Source of the DNA: Methyloligella halotolerans
Lineage (GTDB): Bacteria; Pseudomonadota; Alphaproteobacteria; Rhizobiales; Methyloligellaceae
DNA length: 64,000 nt
Assembly (NCBI RefSeq): GCF_001708935.1
Contig: NZ_MASI01000003.1
Coordinates: 37,501-101,500 of the forward strand
Direction: 5' to 3'
Shown here: positions 9,144-18,028 of the stretch, piece by piece
Position numbering within the stretch: the stretch's first letter is position 1
Layout of the letters: every line of letters starts with the position of its first letter
Position numbers and translations under genes: made by a program
Notes under the pieces: generated by a model
What the model saw: the letters and a program-made list of their open reading frames with translations, nothing else
What the model was told of the DNA's origin: nothing
Databases searched by the model: none

Positions 9144-9955
9144 AGCATGAGACTGGCGGCGAGGCGTCCGGCGATCCGCTGGCCGCCGCCAAGCAGCTGC
9201 CGCCTTGCTTCTGCGACCTGGGCCGAAGCGGCGGTGACTCCCTGGTGAAGCAGGCAATGAAGCTTGCCGCCCTCGGCAAACGTCACCGGCGACATCTCGA
9301 AGACCAGAGCGAAGGCGCCCCGGACGGCGAGGCCCATGAACACGCCGGCAAAGATCACATCGCTGAGGAAATGACTGCCGCTGGCGATGCGCAGGAGGCC
9401 GGCGAGGGTTCCGATTGCGAGGCCCGCGATGAATATCTCGCGCCGCCGGCGGCGGATCAGGAATGCGAAGGCGAAGAAGACCGCGTAGATGGATGACGCC
9501 TCGCCCGACACGAAGGAGCAATTGCGGGCGCATTGATCGGAATGCTTCAAGGCCGGCGTGAATTTCTGCGGGCCTCCGAACTGCTCGACGTAGAAGGGCC
9601 GGGCGCGGCCCCAATTGTCCTTGAAGATCACGTTGGCGATCAGGCCGGGACCGATGAAAAGGGTCAGCACCACCGCGAGCCAGTGCGGGAAGCCGAAACC
9701 GAAGAGCTTCCGCCCGGTCGCGACGCTGAGCCCCAGGCCGAACAGGGCCACGAGGACGGCGAACAGGAACAGCAGGCGGAAGCTCTGGCGCATCACATTG
9801 CCGAGCAGGGATGGGTCTGCAAGGAAGTGGCGCTTACCGAAATAGAAAAGATCGGCGACCGCGAGGTCGAGATCCGGAAAGCCGACGAAAACGACTGCGG
9901 CGGCCAGACCGGCGAGACAGGTCAGCGTGAAGAAACTCGGGCTTTCGATACGCAA
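9140..9955 (-). CDS. PAP2-family lipid phosphatase
   Basis: The 271-residue membrane protein shows the PAP2 phosphatase signature in order: KDNWGRARP (motif 1), FVSGEAS (motif 2) and RIASGSHFLSDV (motif 3), between several hydrophobic helices. Motif 2 departs from the usual PSGH, with Glu where the His stands; the motif 1 Arg and motif 3 His and Asp are kept. Members dephosphorylate lipid A, undecaprenyl pyrophosphate or phosphatidylglycerophosphate at the inner membrane. It is 32 nt downstream of the GT39 gene on the same strand, which suggests a role in the lipid A or lipid-linked sugar pathway encoded here. Confidence 0.85.
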   Translation of the reverse strand: MRIESPSFFTLTCLAGLAAAVVFVGFPDLDLAVADLFYFGKRHFLADPSLLGNVMRQSFRLLFLFAVLVALFGLGLSVATGRKLFGFGFPHWLAVVLTLFIGPGLIANVIFKDNWGRARPFYVEQFGGPQKFTPALKHSDQCARNCSFVSGEASSIYAVFFAFAFLIRRRRREIFIAGLAIGTLAGLLRIASGSHFLSDVIFAGVFMGLAVRGAFALVFEMSPVTFAEGGKLHCLLHQGVTAASAQVAEARRQLLGGGQRIAGRLAASLML

Positions 9956-9987
9956 CTTGCCAATCTCCCAGCCTTTGGCGTCTGCTT

Positions 9988-11478
9988 TCAGCCTCCCTTA
10001 AAGCCGGTGATTGAAGTCAGGATGACAGTGCGGCTGGTCTTGGGGCCTGCGGCAATTTTCTCCACACCCACGGGCTCGACGGTGGAAAAATGCCGCGTGA
10101 TCCGGTTGCGCGGCTCGCGGAGCGTCACGAGAAGGACCGGCGCCTCGGTGCCTTTGGTGAAGGGGCGAGTGAGCTGGTAATGGTCCCGCGGTTGCCCGTC
10201 GTTCGGCCAGGCCAGGATCGGAACGCCGCTATCGCGCAGGTAATAGAGCAGCTCCGCCGTTATGGCGCGATCGTCGGTGACGATGGCGCCGTAATCCCCG
10301 TCTTTCAGAGCACCCCGCACGACCTCCGCAGTTTGTCGCCACCCCATGGTCCGGGCGAAGGGATCTCCGCCGCCGGGAAGCGTCAGGCGGTCGGCGAAGG
10401 CCGGCGCCACGGCGAGGACGATGAGGGAGACGACGTTTACCGCCACGGTCGCCGCAAAGATCGTGTCCCGCTGCAGCCGGAGCATCATGGCGGTGACGAG
10501 AATGGTGGCCGCGGGATAGGTCGCCGCCGCCCAGTTGGCGTGGGCGCGCGACAGGAAGGCGATGACCGTCACGAGGATCAGCACGGGCAGCGAGAAGGCG
10601 AGGAGATAGCGGTCTTCTGGAGAGCCGCCGCGTCTTACCGTCCTGACCGCGATCACAATCAGCATCGGGAAGACAAACGGTCCGAAAACGCCGAGTTGGG
10701 CGATCAGGAATTCCAGCATGTTTCCCGGGTGGAAGAGCGAGCCCCCAAGTTTCGCATTGTCGGCTGTGTGGGCGAAGGTGACGAGGCCGTTATCGAGGTT
10801 CCAGATCAGGTTCGGGACCAGGATCAGAACCGGGAGCGCCAGCAACGCGAGGCCCTTCATATCCCGCAGGAGCCAGCGTCCGGCCGGACTCACCGCGAGC
10901 CAGATGCCGGCGCAGAGGTAGAAATAGAGCATGGCGTATTTCGCCAGTGCGCCCAGGCCGATGGCGAGACCCAAGAGAAGCGCCCAGCGCCATCGCCGTT
11001 CCGCCTGCAGCTTCACGCCGAAATAGAGCGCCGCCGACCAGCAGAAGAGCAGCGGGACGTCGGTGGAGACGATGTTGGCGGAGAAGGAGATGCCCGGCAG
11101 GGTGGCGAAGATGACGGCGGACCAGAAACCGGTTCGCGAGTCATAGAGGGCTCGTCCGGCCAGAAAAAGAAAGATGGCGGAGCCGGCGTGGAAGAACGGG
11201 ACCGAGATGCGGACGCAGGCTTCGCCGTCGCCGCAGACGGAGGTGGTGGCCCAGATGATCCAGGCGATGAGCGGCGGCTTGGAGAAGTAGCCGAAGCTCG
11301 GATCCTGGGCCCAGCTCCAATACTGCGCCTCGTCGAAATAGAGGTCGGTTTGGGAGAACCCCAGGGCGATCAGCCGTACGAGGGTGATGAGCGAGAGGAC
11401 CAGGAGAAGGGGTGTCGTCCACCTGTCGCCCTGCTCCTGTGGGTTCGTCGCGCCAAGTCGATCCACGGGCTGTAACAT
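9988..11478 (-). CDS. GT39-family glycosyltransferase, ArnT-like
   Basis: The 496-residue protein has about ten to twelve hydrophobic helices and the early acidic motif DLYFDEAQYW typical of GT39 (PMT/ArnT) enzymes, followed by GYFSKPPLIAW. These enzymes move a sugar from a polyprenyl-phosphate donor to lipid A or a protein on the periplasmic side. I took the ATG at 11478, which gives the usual short cytosolic tail before helix 1; an upstream in-frame start would run into the divergent gene. It is divergent from the GT2 gene, which probably makes its lipid-linked sugar donor. The acceptor is not deducible from sequence. Confidence 0.85.
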   Translation of the reverse strand: MLQPVDRLGATNPQEQGDRWTTPLLLVLSLITLVRLIALGFSQTDLYFDEAQYWSWAQDPSFGYFSKPPLIAWIIWATTSVCGDGEACVRISVPFFHAGSAIFLFLAGRALYDSRTGFWSAVIFATLPGISFSANIVSTDVPLLFCWSAALYFGVKLQAERRWRWALLLGLAIGLGALAKYAMLYFYLCAGIWLAVSPAGRWLLRDMKGLALLALPVLILVPNLIWNLDNGLVTFAHTADNAKLGGSLFHPGNMLEFLIAQLGVFGPFVFPMLIVIAVRTVRRGGSPEDRYLLAFSLPVLILVTVIAFLSRAHANWAAATYPAATILVTAMMLRLQRDTIFAATVAVNVVSLIVLAVAPAFADRLTLPGGGDPFARTMGWRQTAEVVRGALKDGDYGAIVTDDRAITAELLYYLRDSGVPILAWPNDGQPRDHYQLTRPFTKGTEAPVLLVTLREPRNRITRHFSTVEPVGVEKIAAGPKTSRTVILTSITGFKGG

Positions 11479-11560
11479 CTTCCATCCAATTGCTAAGGAA
11501 CCGTCACCGGCGCATGTTAGCCGATCCGCTTCTGACGGTGCTGCATCATTAGGGAGACAG
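11479..11560. promoter_or_regulatory. Divergent promoter region between GT39 and GT2 genes
   Basis: This 82-nt gap separates two divergently transcribed genes of one pathway, so it must hold both promoters unless they lie inside the coding regions. I see AGGGAGAC (11551-11558) as the binding site of the rightward gene but no convincing sigma-70 boxes. Confidence 0.4.
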
Positions 11561-12316
11561 ATGCGTATAAGCGTTGTGCTGCCGGCCCATAACGAGGCCG
11601 GCAATATCGGGCGACTCGTAGAAGAGACCTATGCGGTCCTTCCGCGCTCCCTGCTGCATGAGGTGATCGTCGTAGACGATTGCAGCGAGGACGGGACACG
11701 GGACGAGGTGCTGGCGCTGCGGCCCAGCTACAGGTCGCTCCGCTATCTGCGTCATGGATCGCGGGCCGGGCAGAGCGCCGCGCTCCGCACGGGGATTCTG
11801 GCCGCCGCGTCGCCTGTGATCGCCATGATGGATGGCGATGCGCAAAACGATCCGGCGGACATTCCCAACCTGGTGGCCAAGCTCGGCGAGCCAGGCTCGG
11901 ACGGGCCGGCGCTGGTCGGCGGTCTGCGGGCGGATCGCAAGGACACCGGCTCCAAGCGCCTGGCGTCGCGGGCGGCGAACTGGATCCGCGATGCCGTCCT
12001 GAAGGACGACTGTCCGGATACGGGGTGTGGAATAAAGGTCTATTGGCGGCAGGCGTTTATGCGGCTGCCGTTCTTCACGACCATGCACCGTTATCTGCCT
12101 GTCTTGTTTCTCACCTACGGCTACCGCGTGGAGTATGTTCCCGTGAACGATCGTCCCCGGGTGGCTGGGAAATCGAAATATAGTAATCTCGGCCGGGCGC
12201 TTATAGGAGTTTACGACCTGCTCGGCGTGACATGGCTTCGCCGCCGCACGGCGGTGCCGCCGGTCGCTGAAGACAGCGGGGCGGAACGCCTGGTCTCGGA
12301 GCGTGAGACCGCCTGA
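11561..12316 (+). CDS. GT2-family glycosyltransferase, polyprenyl-phosphate sugar transferase-like
   Basis: The 251-residue protein is a dolichyl/undecaprenyl-phosphate glycosyltransferase of GT2 type: VVLPAHNEAGNIGRL at the start, IVVDDCSEDGT, then the catalytic MMDGDAQNDP (DxD-like), and RVAGKSKYSNLGRAL near the end, where the DPM1/ArnC family keeps its acceptor-side motif. It has no long membrane tail, unlike ArnC, so it resembles soluble DPM1. It should charge undecaprenyl phosphate with a sugar for the GT39 enzyme. The ATG at 11561 has AGGGAGA at good spacing. The next genes follow closely (32 and 6 nt), forming an operon. Confidence 0.88.
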   Translation: MRISVVLPAHNEAGNIGRLVEETYAVLPRSLLHEVIVVDDCSEDGTRDEVLALRPSYRSLRYLRHGSRAGQSAALRTGILAAASPVIAMMDGDAQNDPADIPNLVAKLGEPGSDGPALVGGLRADRKDTGSKRLASRAANWIRDAVLKDDCPDTGCGIKVYWRQAFMRLPFFTTMHRYLPVLFLTYGYRVEYVPVNDRPRVAGKSKYSNLGRALIGVYDLLGVTWLRRRTAVPPVAEDSGAERLVSERETA

Positions 12317-12348
12317 GGCGGAAGGATCTTCATGGACGGAGGAGCGAA

Positions 12349-12681
12349 GTGAGCGCAGCAGTTGCTTCTGGGACGTTGCTCGGAAACGCCACGCGGGCGG
12401 AGGTGATTTGGCTCGTCGTGGGCTTCGCCGCCCAGATGATGTTCGCCATGCGGTTTCTCATCCAGTGGGTCTATACCGAGCGGGCGCGGGAAAGCGTCGT
12501 GCCGGAAGCCTTCTGGTATTTCAGCCTGGTCGGCGGGCTGATGCTGCTCACCTATGCGGTCTATCGGGGCGATCCGGTCTTCATCCTCGGTCAGGCCATG
12601 GGCCTCGTGGTCTATTCCCGCAATCTCTATTTCATCTGGACGCGCAAGGCGGAACTCCGCTCGGCCTCGCCGGAAAAATAG
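12349..12681 (+). CDS. Lipid-A-disaccharide synthase N-terminal domain (LAB_N) protein
   Basis: The 110-residue protein has three hydrophobic helices and the LAB_N pattern FAAQMMFAMRFLIQWVYTER, then PEAFWYFSLVGG and GQAMGLVVYSRNLYF. The family occurs as free small membrane proteins beside GT2 and GT39 genes or fused to them. It resembles small multidrug-resistance-like flippases, and a role in moving lipid-linked sugars or aiding lipid A modification is likely but unproven. It sits between the GT2 and PAP2 genes in the same operon. Confidence 0.88.
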   Translation: MSAAVASGTLLGNATRAEVIWLVVGFAAQMMFAMRFLIQWVYTERARESVVPEAFWYFSLVGGLMLLTYAVYRGDPVFILGQAMGLVVYSRNLYFIWTRKAELRSASPEK

Positions 12682-12687
12682 GCCGCC

Positions 12688-13683
12688 ATGGGGGACCGGA
12701 CGATGCAGGGGCGTAATGGCGAAAGCCAGCTCAGCGGAGTCCGGCAGGCCATCGGGGCGATGCCCCTTCGGGACAAGGCGATCATCGCCGGTTCGCTGAT
12801 CGCCTTCGGGATGTTCTTCCTCGATCCGCTGGTGCTTCGCTGGGCGCGTGAGCTCGACCCCAATGTGCGACACATCTTCTGGACCATCACCGATGTCGGG
12901 AAATCCGGCTGGGTGCTGATCGTGAGCGGCACGGCGGTGCTCGCCTTCGTTGCGCTGGGCTATCGGGCGACCCATCGGCGCCTGCGGATCGGGCGCCTCT
13001 ATGCCGGCCAGATCGCCGCCTTCATCTTCCTCTCCATCGCGACGACCGGTTTGTTCGCGGCGTTCTGCAAGCTGGCGATCGGGCGGGCGCGGCCGAGGCT
13101 CTACGATCAGGTCGGCTCGTTCCATTTCTCACCCTTCGCGTTCGACGCCAACGTCGCCTCCTTTCCTTCCGGCCATGCCACGACGACGTTCGCGCTCGCG
13201 ACGGCCCTCGCCGTGCTGTGGCCGCGCTACGCGGTGCCGCTGTTCACGGCGGCGGCCTGGATCGCGGCCAGCCGCTTCCTCATGGGCGCCCATTACGTCT
13301 CCGACGTGGTGGCCGGTGCCCTGGCTGGCACGGTGGGTACGCTTCTGATCCGCCGGATGCTGTGCACCCGGCGGTCCATCTTTCAGGACGCCGGAGACGG
13401 GCCCTGTCTTCGAGGAAAGCGGATCGCGAGCCGGTTCCAGGCACGGCCGTCTCTGCTGCCGGTGACCATGCCGGGATTGTCCGGATGGCTGGACCGGGTG
13501 GCGCCGGAGCGCACGCCTCTCTCCAGCGAACGCGAGGATGGGGCAATCGGTCCCAATCCCCCACCGGCCGAGTCCTCCGGGCCGGATGACCGGGGACGGG
13601 GGCTTTCTCGCCGGGAGACTTCTTTTCCGCCATTTGCCGCCAATCTCGGGCCGGAAAATCCATCCGAGAGCGCTTCCAGATAA
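12688..13683 (+). CDS. PAP2-family phosphatase with canonical motifs
   Basis: The 331-residue protein carries all three PAP2 motifs: KLAIGRARP, FPSGHATT and SRFLMGAHYVSD, within about six membrane helices that end near residue 225. The last 100 residues are polar, Pro/Arg/Ser-rich and without a recognised domain; they look less conserved and may be a cytosolic tail. It starts 6 nt after the LAB_N gene and so belongs to the same operon. Likely substrates are lipid A phosphates or undecaprenyl pyrophosphate. It differs from the phosphatase at 9140-9955, which lacks the His of motif 2. Confidence 0.87.
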   Translation: MGDRTMQGRNGESQLSGVRQAIGAMPLRDKAIIAGSLIAFGMFFLDPLVLRWARELDPNVRHIFWTITDVGKSGWVLIVSGTAVLAFVALGYRATHRRLRIGRLYAGQIAAFIFLSIATTGLFAAFCKLAIGRARPRLYDQVGSFHFSPFAFDANVASFPSGHATTTFALATALAVLWPRYAVPLFTAAAWIAASRFLMGAHYVSDVVAGALAGTVGTLLIRRMLCTRRSIFQDAGDGPCLRGKRIASRFQARPSLLPVTMPGLSGWLDRVAPERTPLSSEREDGAIGPNPPPAESSGPDDRGRGLSRRETSFPPFAANLGPENPSESASR

Positions 13684-13856
13684 TCGCATCGGTTACGGTC
13701 GCTCCGGTCGCAACCAGACGCGACCTCCCGCCGCGCGCGACATCAGGGCACAAGACGTCTGCTTCGGCATGAGTCTAAACAGGCGCTCGAGGGTGCCCCA
13801 GAGGCCGGGCGCGCTCCTGTCTGGACGGATGAAAGCGGCGGGAGACAACGATCGGA

Positions 13857-14024
13857 ATGATCAAATTGACCAAGTTCCGAGTCATAGAAATCAGCGCGGC
13901 GGTCGTGCTTACATTAGCGGCTTTGGTGATTCTCGGCTGGCAGGCCTGGGCCAATCACAAGACGAAGCCGCTTTCTCTTGCGAACAGCAAGAGCGAAGCC
14001 AGCATAGCCGAATCCCAGCATTAG
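13857..14024 (+). CDS. Small hypothetical membrane protein (55 aa)
   Basis: A 55-codon frame starts at an ATG with GGGAGA about 12 nt upstream. It has a short polar N-terminus (MIKLTKFRVIE), one clear membrane helix (about residues 11-30, rich in Ala, Val and Leu, ending GWQAWA) and a polar tail. The shape is that of many single-span small proteins. I do not recognise a family. It lies alone in the 490-nt gap between the PAP2 and CDF genes; the rest of that gap shows nothing I can name. Confidence 0.4.
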   Translation: MIKLTKFRVIEISAAVVLTLAALVILGWQAWANHKTKPLSLANSKSEASIAESQH

Positions 14025-14172
14025 ATACCGGGTAAGCGCGTTCTTTCGCCGAGGCCGATGGCTGCCGGCTAATGCCAATTGTTTGCATTGAAAAAGATAG
14101 CTCTTGCCCCGGACGGACGCAGCTTCTTAGGTGCGCCCTGAATTCACAGCGACACCTGCTATTCGATTTTCC

Positions 14173-15063
14173 ATGCTCTCGGCGACCAAACTCGCGCTCG
14201 GCAGTATTGCCGTCAGCCTCCTCGTTCTCGGCCTGAAATATTGGGCCTATGTGCTGACAGGCAGCGTCGGTCTCTACTCCGACGCCTTGGAGAGCATCGT
14301 CAACGTCGCAACGGCGATCACCTCCTATATGGCGGTGAGGCTGAGCGCCAAGCCGCCGGACGCCAACCATCCCTACGGGCACGACAAGGCCGAGTATCTC
14401 TCGGCCGTTCTGGTTGGCGTACTGATCGTACTCGCGGCGCTCTCCATCCTTCATGAAGCCTATTACGACCTGCAGAATCCCAAGCTGCTGTCGGCGCCCC
14501 TCCAGGGGCTGTCGGTGAACGGCCTGGCGACCCTCTTCAACGCGGCATGGTGCTTCATGCTGATCCGGTTCGGCCGGTCGATGCGCTCAACGGCCCTGGA
14601 ATCGGACGGCAAGCACCTGATGACCGACGTGGTGACCTCGGTCGGAGTGCTGCTCGGCGTCGCCGCGGCCATGGCGACCGGCTGGGCCATCCTCGATCCC
14701 GCGGTCGCCGTTCTGGTGGCGCTGAACATTCTTTGGATGGGTTGGGACGTGATGCGGAAATCCATCGGAGGGCTGATGGACGAAGCTGTGCCCGAGGAGG
14801 ATATGGACCGCATCCGGGAAACCATCTCCAGCAATGCGGAGGGGGCGATCGAAGCCCATGACGTGCGCACACGCAGGGCGGGGCGCATGACCTTCATCGA
14901 CTTCCATCTCGTGGTGCCCGGGGAGATGAGCGTCGAGGAGTCTCACGACATTTGCGATCGCATCGAAGACGCTCTGAAAAGGGCGGTGAAGGGCGCAAAA
15001 GTGACCATCCATGTGGAGCCGGAGGCAAAGGCCAAGCACCCCGGCGGGGTGCCCGTCGTCTGA
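14173..15063 (+). CDS. Cation diffusion facilitator (CDF) family transporter
   Basis: The 296-residue protein has the CDF layout of six membrane helices with metal-site motifs: SDALESIVNV (the xSDALES of helix 2), HPYGHDKAEY in the loop, and ESDGKHLMTDVVTS in helix 5 (HxxxD). A cytosolic C-terminal domain with DVRTRRAGRMTFIDFHLVVP follows. Such proteins export Zn2+, Fe2+ or Mn2+ by proton antiport. The helix 5 ligands are His and Asp and helix 2 gives Ser-Asp-x3-Glu, so the metal is not obvious. A GTG at 14131 would add 14 residues; neither start has a good binding site, and I prefer the ATG. Confidence 0.86.
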   Translation: MLSATKLALGSIAVSLLVLGLKYWAYVLTGSVGLYSDALESIVNVATAITSYMAVRLSAKPPDANHPYGHDKAEYLSAVLVGVLIVLAALSILHEAYYDLQNPKLLSAPLQGLSVNGLATLFNAAWCFMLIRFGRSMRSTALESDGKHLMTDVVTSVGVLLGVAAAMATGWAILDPAVAVLVALNILWMGWDVMRKSIGGLMDEAVPEEDMDRIRETISSNAEGAIEAHDVRTRRAGRMTFIDFHLVVPGEMSVEESHDICDRIEDALKRAVKGAKVTIHVEPEAKAKHPGGVPVV

Positions 15064-15229
15064 ATCGTCAATGAACCGTCACAGGGGTTGATCGGCGGGC
15101 GAGAAGGGACTACATGTCTTGGCCAACGGGCCGGTTCTTGCGGATTTCTTCCGCCCGGCGAAGCGCCCTTCCGCTTCCTCGAGCCTCAAGGCTCTGGCCG
15201 TTTTCTCCGAGAGAGATCGAATATCTTGG

Positions 15230-15311
<82 letters not shown>

Positions 15312-15435
15312 TTCCAAAAGACTAGCCGCTCAAAATCTTGCCGAGAGGGCCGGAAGGCCCGAAAGCCGCCAAAGCACCATTCTGGCCCGAAATGGCTTGT
15401 GCACTTCTCCGCCTTTTACCGAGAGTTGTGTGGAG

Positions 15436-16680
15436 ATGAGTGAGTTGGCGGACACAATGACTCAGGCTGCCCCGATCGCAATCGAAGCGCCGCTGGTCGA
15501 TCCGGACTGGCTGCTCGCGGATCCTCACACCAGATTTGCCGAGCTGCGGAGAGATCACGCGGTCATCCGGATTAGCGATCAAAGCTACTGGGCTCTTCGT
15601 GCAAACGACGTGCTCTCCCTCCTGAAGGACGATCAGACGGTCCAGCTCGAAGGCCGCGATTACGTCGGGTTCCATCAGATCCCGGACGGCGCCATGGCCC
15701 GGTTCCTGCGCGACATGGCGCTGTTCTCCAACGGCAAGAATCACCGGGCAAAGCGCGGTCCGTTTGCGCGCACGTTTTCGCATCACGCTATTCTCGGGAT
15801 GCAGGACCGTATCCGCTCTGTCGCGCGCTCGATCGTTGCCGACCTGCCGCGGGGCGAGAGCTTCGACTTTGTCGAGCGCATGTGCGGCCGGGTGCCGTCG
15901 GAGATGATCGCTGCGATCCTGGGACTGCCGGTTTCCGGAGCCGCCTACTTTGCCCCTCGCATCTACGCCATCGCCGACGGGATCGCGTCGATCTATCCGA
16001 TCGACAAGCACGACCGGATCGAGACGGGGGCAAGTGAGGTCTTCGCCTATGTCGAAGAGGAGATGTCGTCGCGATTGACCGCGCCGAAGGACGACCTGCT
16101 TTCGCGACTGGTCGCCGATTGGAATGAGACGCGCACTATCGAGTTCAGCAATCTGGTGCACCAGGTTATCGCGTTCATGCTCGGGGGCAGCGACACGACC
16201 CGTGCCGCGTTCGCAATTGCGGTCTCGCTACTGCGCCAGCGCCCGGATGACTGGGCCGCCCTGCGGGCCGACCCGTCGATGATTCCCGGAGCGATCGCCG
16301 AAAGCCTCCGCTTCGAACCTTCGGTCGGCCACCTCCCGCGCTTCACCGTGGCGGAAATGCAGATCGGCGAGGCAAGGGTCCCTGCCGGCGTTCCCCTGCA
16401 GCTCAGCACCATGTCCGCGATGCGCGATCCGGACCTTTACGACAGGCCGGACGAATTCCTGATACGCCGGACCGATCACCCCCGTCTCCACCTCATATTC
16501 GGTCTGGGGCCGCACCGATGTATCGGCGATCTGCTGGCGCGGCTGGAGATGGAAGAGAGCCTCAGGGCTCTCCTGGAGGCGGCGCCCGATCTCGAGATCG
16601 ATGTCGCCCCTCAGATGATCGGGTTCGGCGGCATCCGGAAGATCACAGAGATGAGGGTCCACATTCCCTCGTCAATGTGA
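15436..16680 (+). CDS. Cytochrome P450
   Basis: The 414-residue soluble protein has the class I bacterial P450 motifs: oxygen-binding helix I FMLGGSDTTR, the ESLR of helix K and the haem loop FGLGPHRCIG with Cys362 as thiolate ligand. No membrane anchor is present, so it needs a separate ferredoxin and reductase, neither of which is in the window. The start is uncertain: ATGs at 15436 and 15457 are both possible and the binding site is weak. An AraC-type regulator follows 278 nt downstream on the same strand. The substrate is unknown; tailoring of the polyketide made by the neighbouring cluster is an inference. Confidence 0.9.
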   Translation: MSELADTMTQAAPIAIEAPLVDPDWLLADPHTRFAELRRDHAVIRISDQSYWALRANDVLSLLKDDQTVQLEGRDYVGFHQIPDGAMARFLRDMALFSNGKNHRAKRGPFARTFSHHAILGMQDRIRSVARSIVADLPRGESFDFVERMCGRVPSEMIAAILGLPVSGAAYFAPRIYAIADGIASIYPIDKHDRIETGASEVFAYVEEEMSSRLTAPKDDLLSRLVADWNETRTIEFSNLVHQVIAFMLGGSDTTRAAFAIAVSLLRQRPDDWAALRADPSMIPGAIAESLRFEPSVGHLPRFTVAEMQIGEARVPAGVPLQLSTMSAMRDPDLYDRPDEFLIRRTDHPRLHLIFGLGPHRCIGDLLARLEMEESLRALLEAAPDLEIDVAPQMIGFGGIRKITEMRVHIPSSM

Positions 16681-16958
16681 GGCGAAACGATCGCTCGGCA
16701 CGGACACGGTCATCCTGCCGTCTCCAAGTCCCACGCCGCAAACCGTGACAGCCCCACTCGAACTCTGAGGCCGGCCGCGCATCGATTGCGTGTACTGAAT
16801 AATTCTTCTAGCGTTTATTCAAGCCGCAGACCGGGTTCTCGGTTGCAATCGTTGAAAACCACACCAGAATGGGGAAGGCGGTTCACTGTTTCTGCGGCGC
16901 AACGTCGGGCCCCTGATCGCGTAATCGCGCGGGGCCTCTATTTGCCGGGAGGTTGTGT

Positions 16959-17975
16959 ATGGAAGTTATCTCCTTCACGCGTGCGAGCACGATCGGACCA
17001 CTTATCGACTTCGTTGAGCAAGGCGGCGGGATCGCCGAGCGGGTCTTCAAGGCCGCCGAGCTTCCATTGCAGCTTTGCGAGCGCCCACACGCGCTCATCC
17101 CATTACGCGACCAATTCAAGCTTGTGGAATACGCCGCGCGGGAGCTCGGTGACGACGCGCTGTCGGCCCGGCTTTCGACCTCGATCGGGGCGGCGGGCCT
17201 CGGGCCCTACGGCAAGCAGTTCCTGTCCGCGCCGACGCTCGGAGAGGCCATCGCTCAGGGCAACCGGATCTTCGCCTCGGTGCTGCAGAGCGGCACGGAG
17301 ATGCGCCTTGTCATCGAGAAGGATCTGGCGCGGTGGTCCTACCGGGTGAAGGACCGCGCAGAGGTCGGGCGGCAGAAGAACGAGGTTTTGGCCCTCGGCT
17401 ACATGCTGGATCTCCTGCGCCATTTCATGGGCTCGAAATGGGTGCCGCTCCGGGTCGAGCTGAGCGGCGGCAAGCCCGACGGCAAGGCTTTCATCGAGAC
17501 CCTGTTCCGCTGCGATATCGATACGGGAGAGCTGACCTCAACGATCTTCCCGGCCGAGTTGCTGGAGCTGCAGAATCCGACGAGCCACGGCTCGAAGGAG
17601 GTGCAGGCCGACGAGCGGCTGACCCAGCTGGACGCGTTCCGGGACTGCGTCGAGGAGCTTGTGCGGCTGAGCCTGCTTGACGGCCGACCCCAGCGGGCCT
17701 GGACCGCGCGCCGTTTCGATATGTCGGTGCGGACTTTTCAGCGCCGGCTGCGGGATTCCGGAACGAGCTTTGCCGAAGTGGCGCGCCACGTGATCGACCA
17801 GGAGGCCACGGACCTTCTCAAGAATTCCGGGCTATCGGTCTCCGAAGTGGCTTTCGAGCTCGGATATTCGGATCCGGCCCATTTCACGCGGGCCTTCCAG
17901 GCCTGGCACCGGGTCTCGCCGCGGGATTGGCGGGAGCGGCACGGAGTCAAACGGCTCAAGACGTCACCGGTCTGA
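16959..17975 (+). CDS. AraC-family transcriptional regulator
   Basis: The 338-residue protein has an N-terminal effector-type domain of the Arabinose_bd/OruR kind (about 20-200) and a C-terminal AraC double helix-turn-helix at about 235-325: MSVRTFQRRLRDSGTSF, then LSVSEVAFELGYSDPAHFTRAF and SPRDWRE. It should bind DNA as an activator. The ATG at 16959 has GGGAGG 6 nt upstream. It converges on the SDR gene that ends the large minus-strand cluster, so it may regulate the cluster or the P450; no binding site can be proved from this sequence. Confidence 0.9.
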   Translation: MEVISFTRASTIGPLIDFVEQGGGIAERVFKAAELPLQLCERPHALIPLRDQFKLVEYAARELGDDALSARLSTSIGAAGLGPYGKQFLSAPTLGEAIAQGNRIFASVLQSGTEMRLVIEKDLARWSYRVKDRAEVGRQKNEVLALGYMLDLLRHFMGSKWVPLRVELSGGKPDGKAFIETLFRCDIDTGELTSTIFPAELLELQNPTSHGSKEVQADERLTQLDAFRDCVEELVRLSLLDGRPQRAWTARRFDMSVRTFQRRLRDSGTSFAEVARHVIDQEATDLLKNSGLSVSEVAFELGYSDPAHFTRAFQAWHRVSPRDWRERHGVKRLKTSPV

Positions 17976-18028
17976 GCCGAGCATGCCGGAACGCGGTAAA
18001 GCCGATCCGTGGCGCGCCGCTCCGAGGC

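Noticed and set aside
10090..11475. Long + strand frame of 461 codons opposite the GT39 gene
   Set aside because: Arg/Gly/Glu-rich shadow of a real membrane-protein gene; no domain. The same holds for the + strand frames at 22759-24024 and 27204-28448 opposite the FAAL and KS genes.
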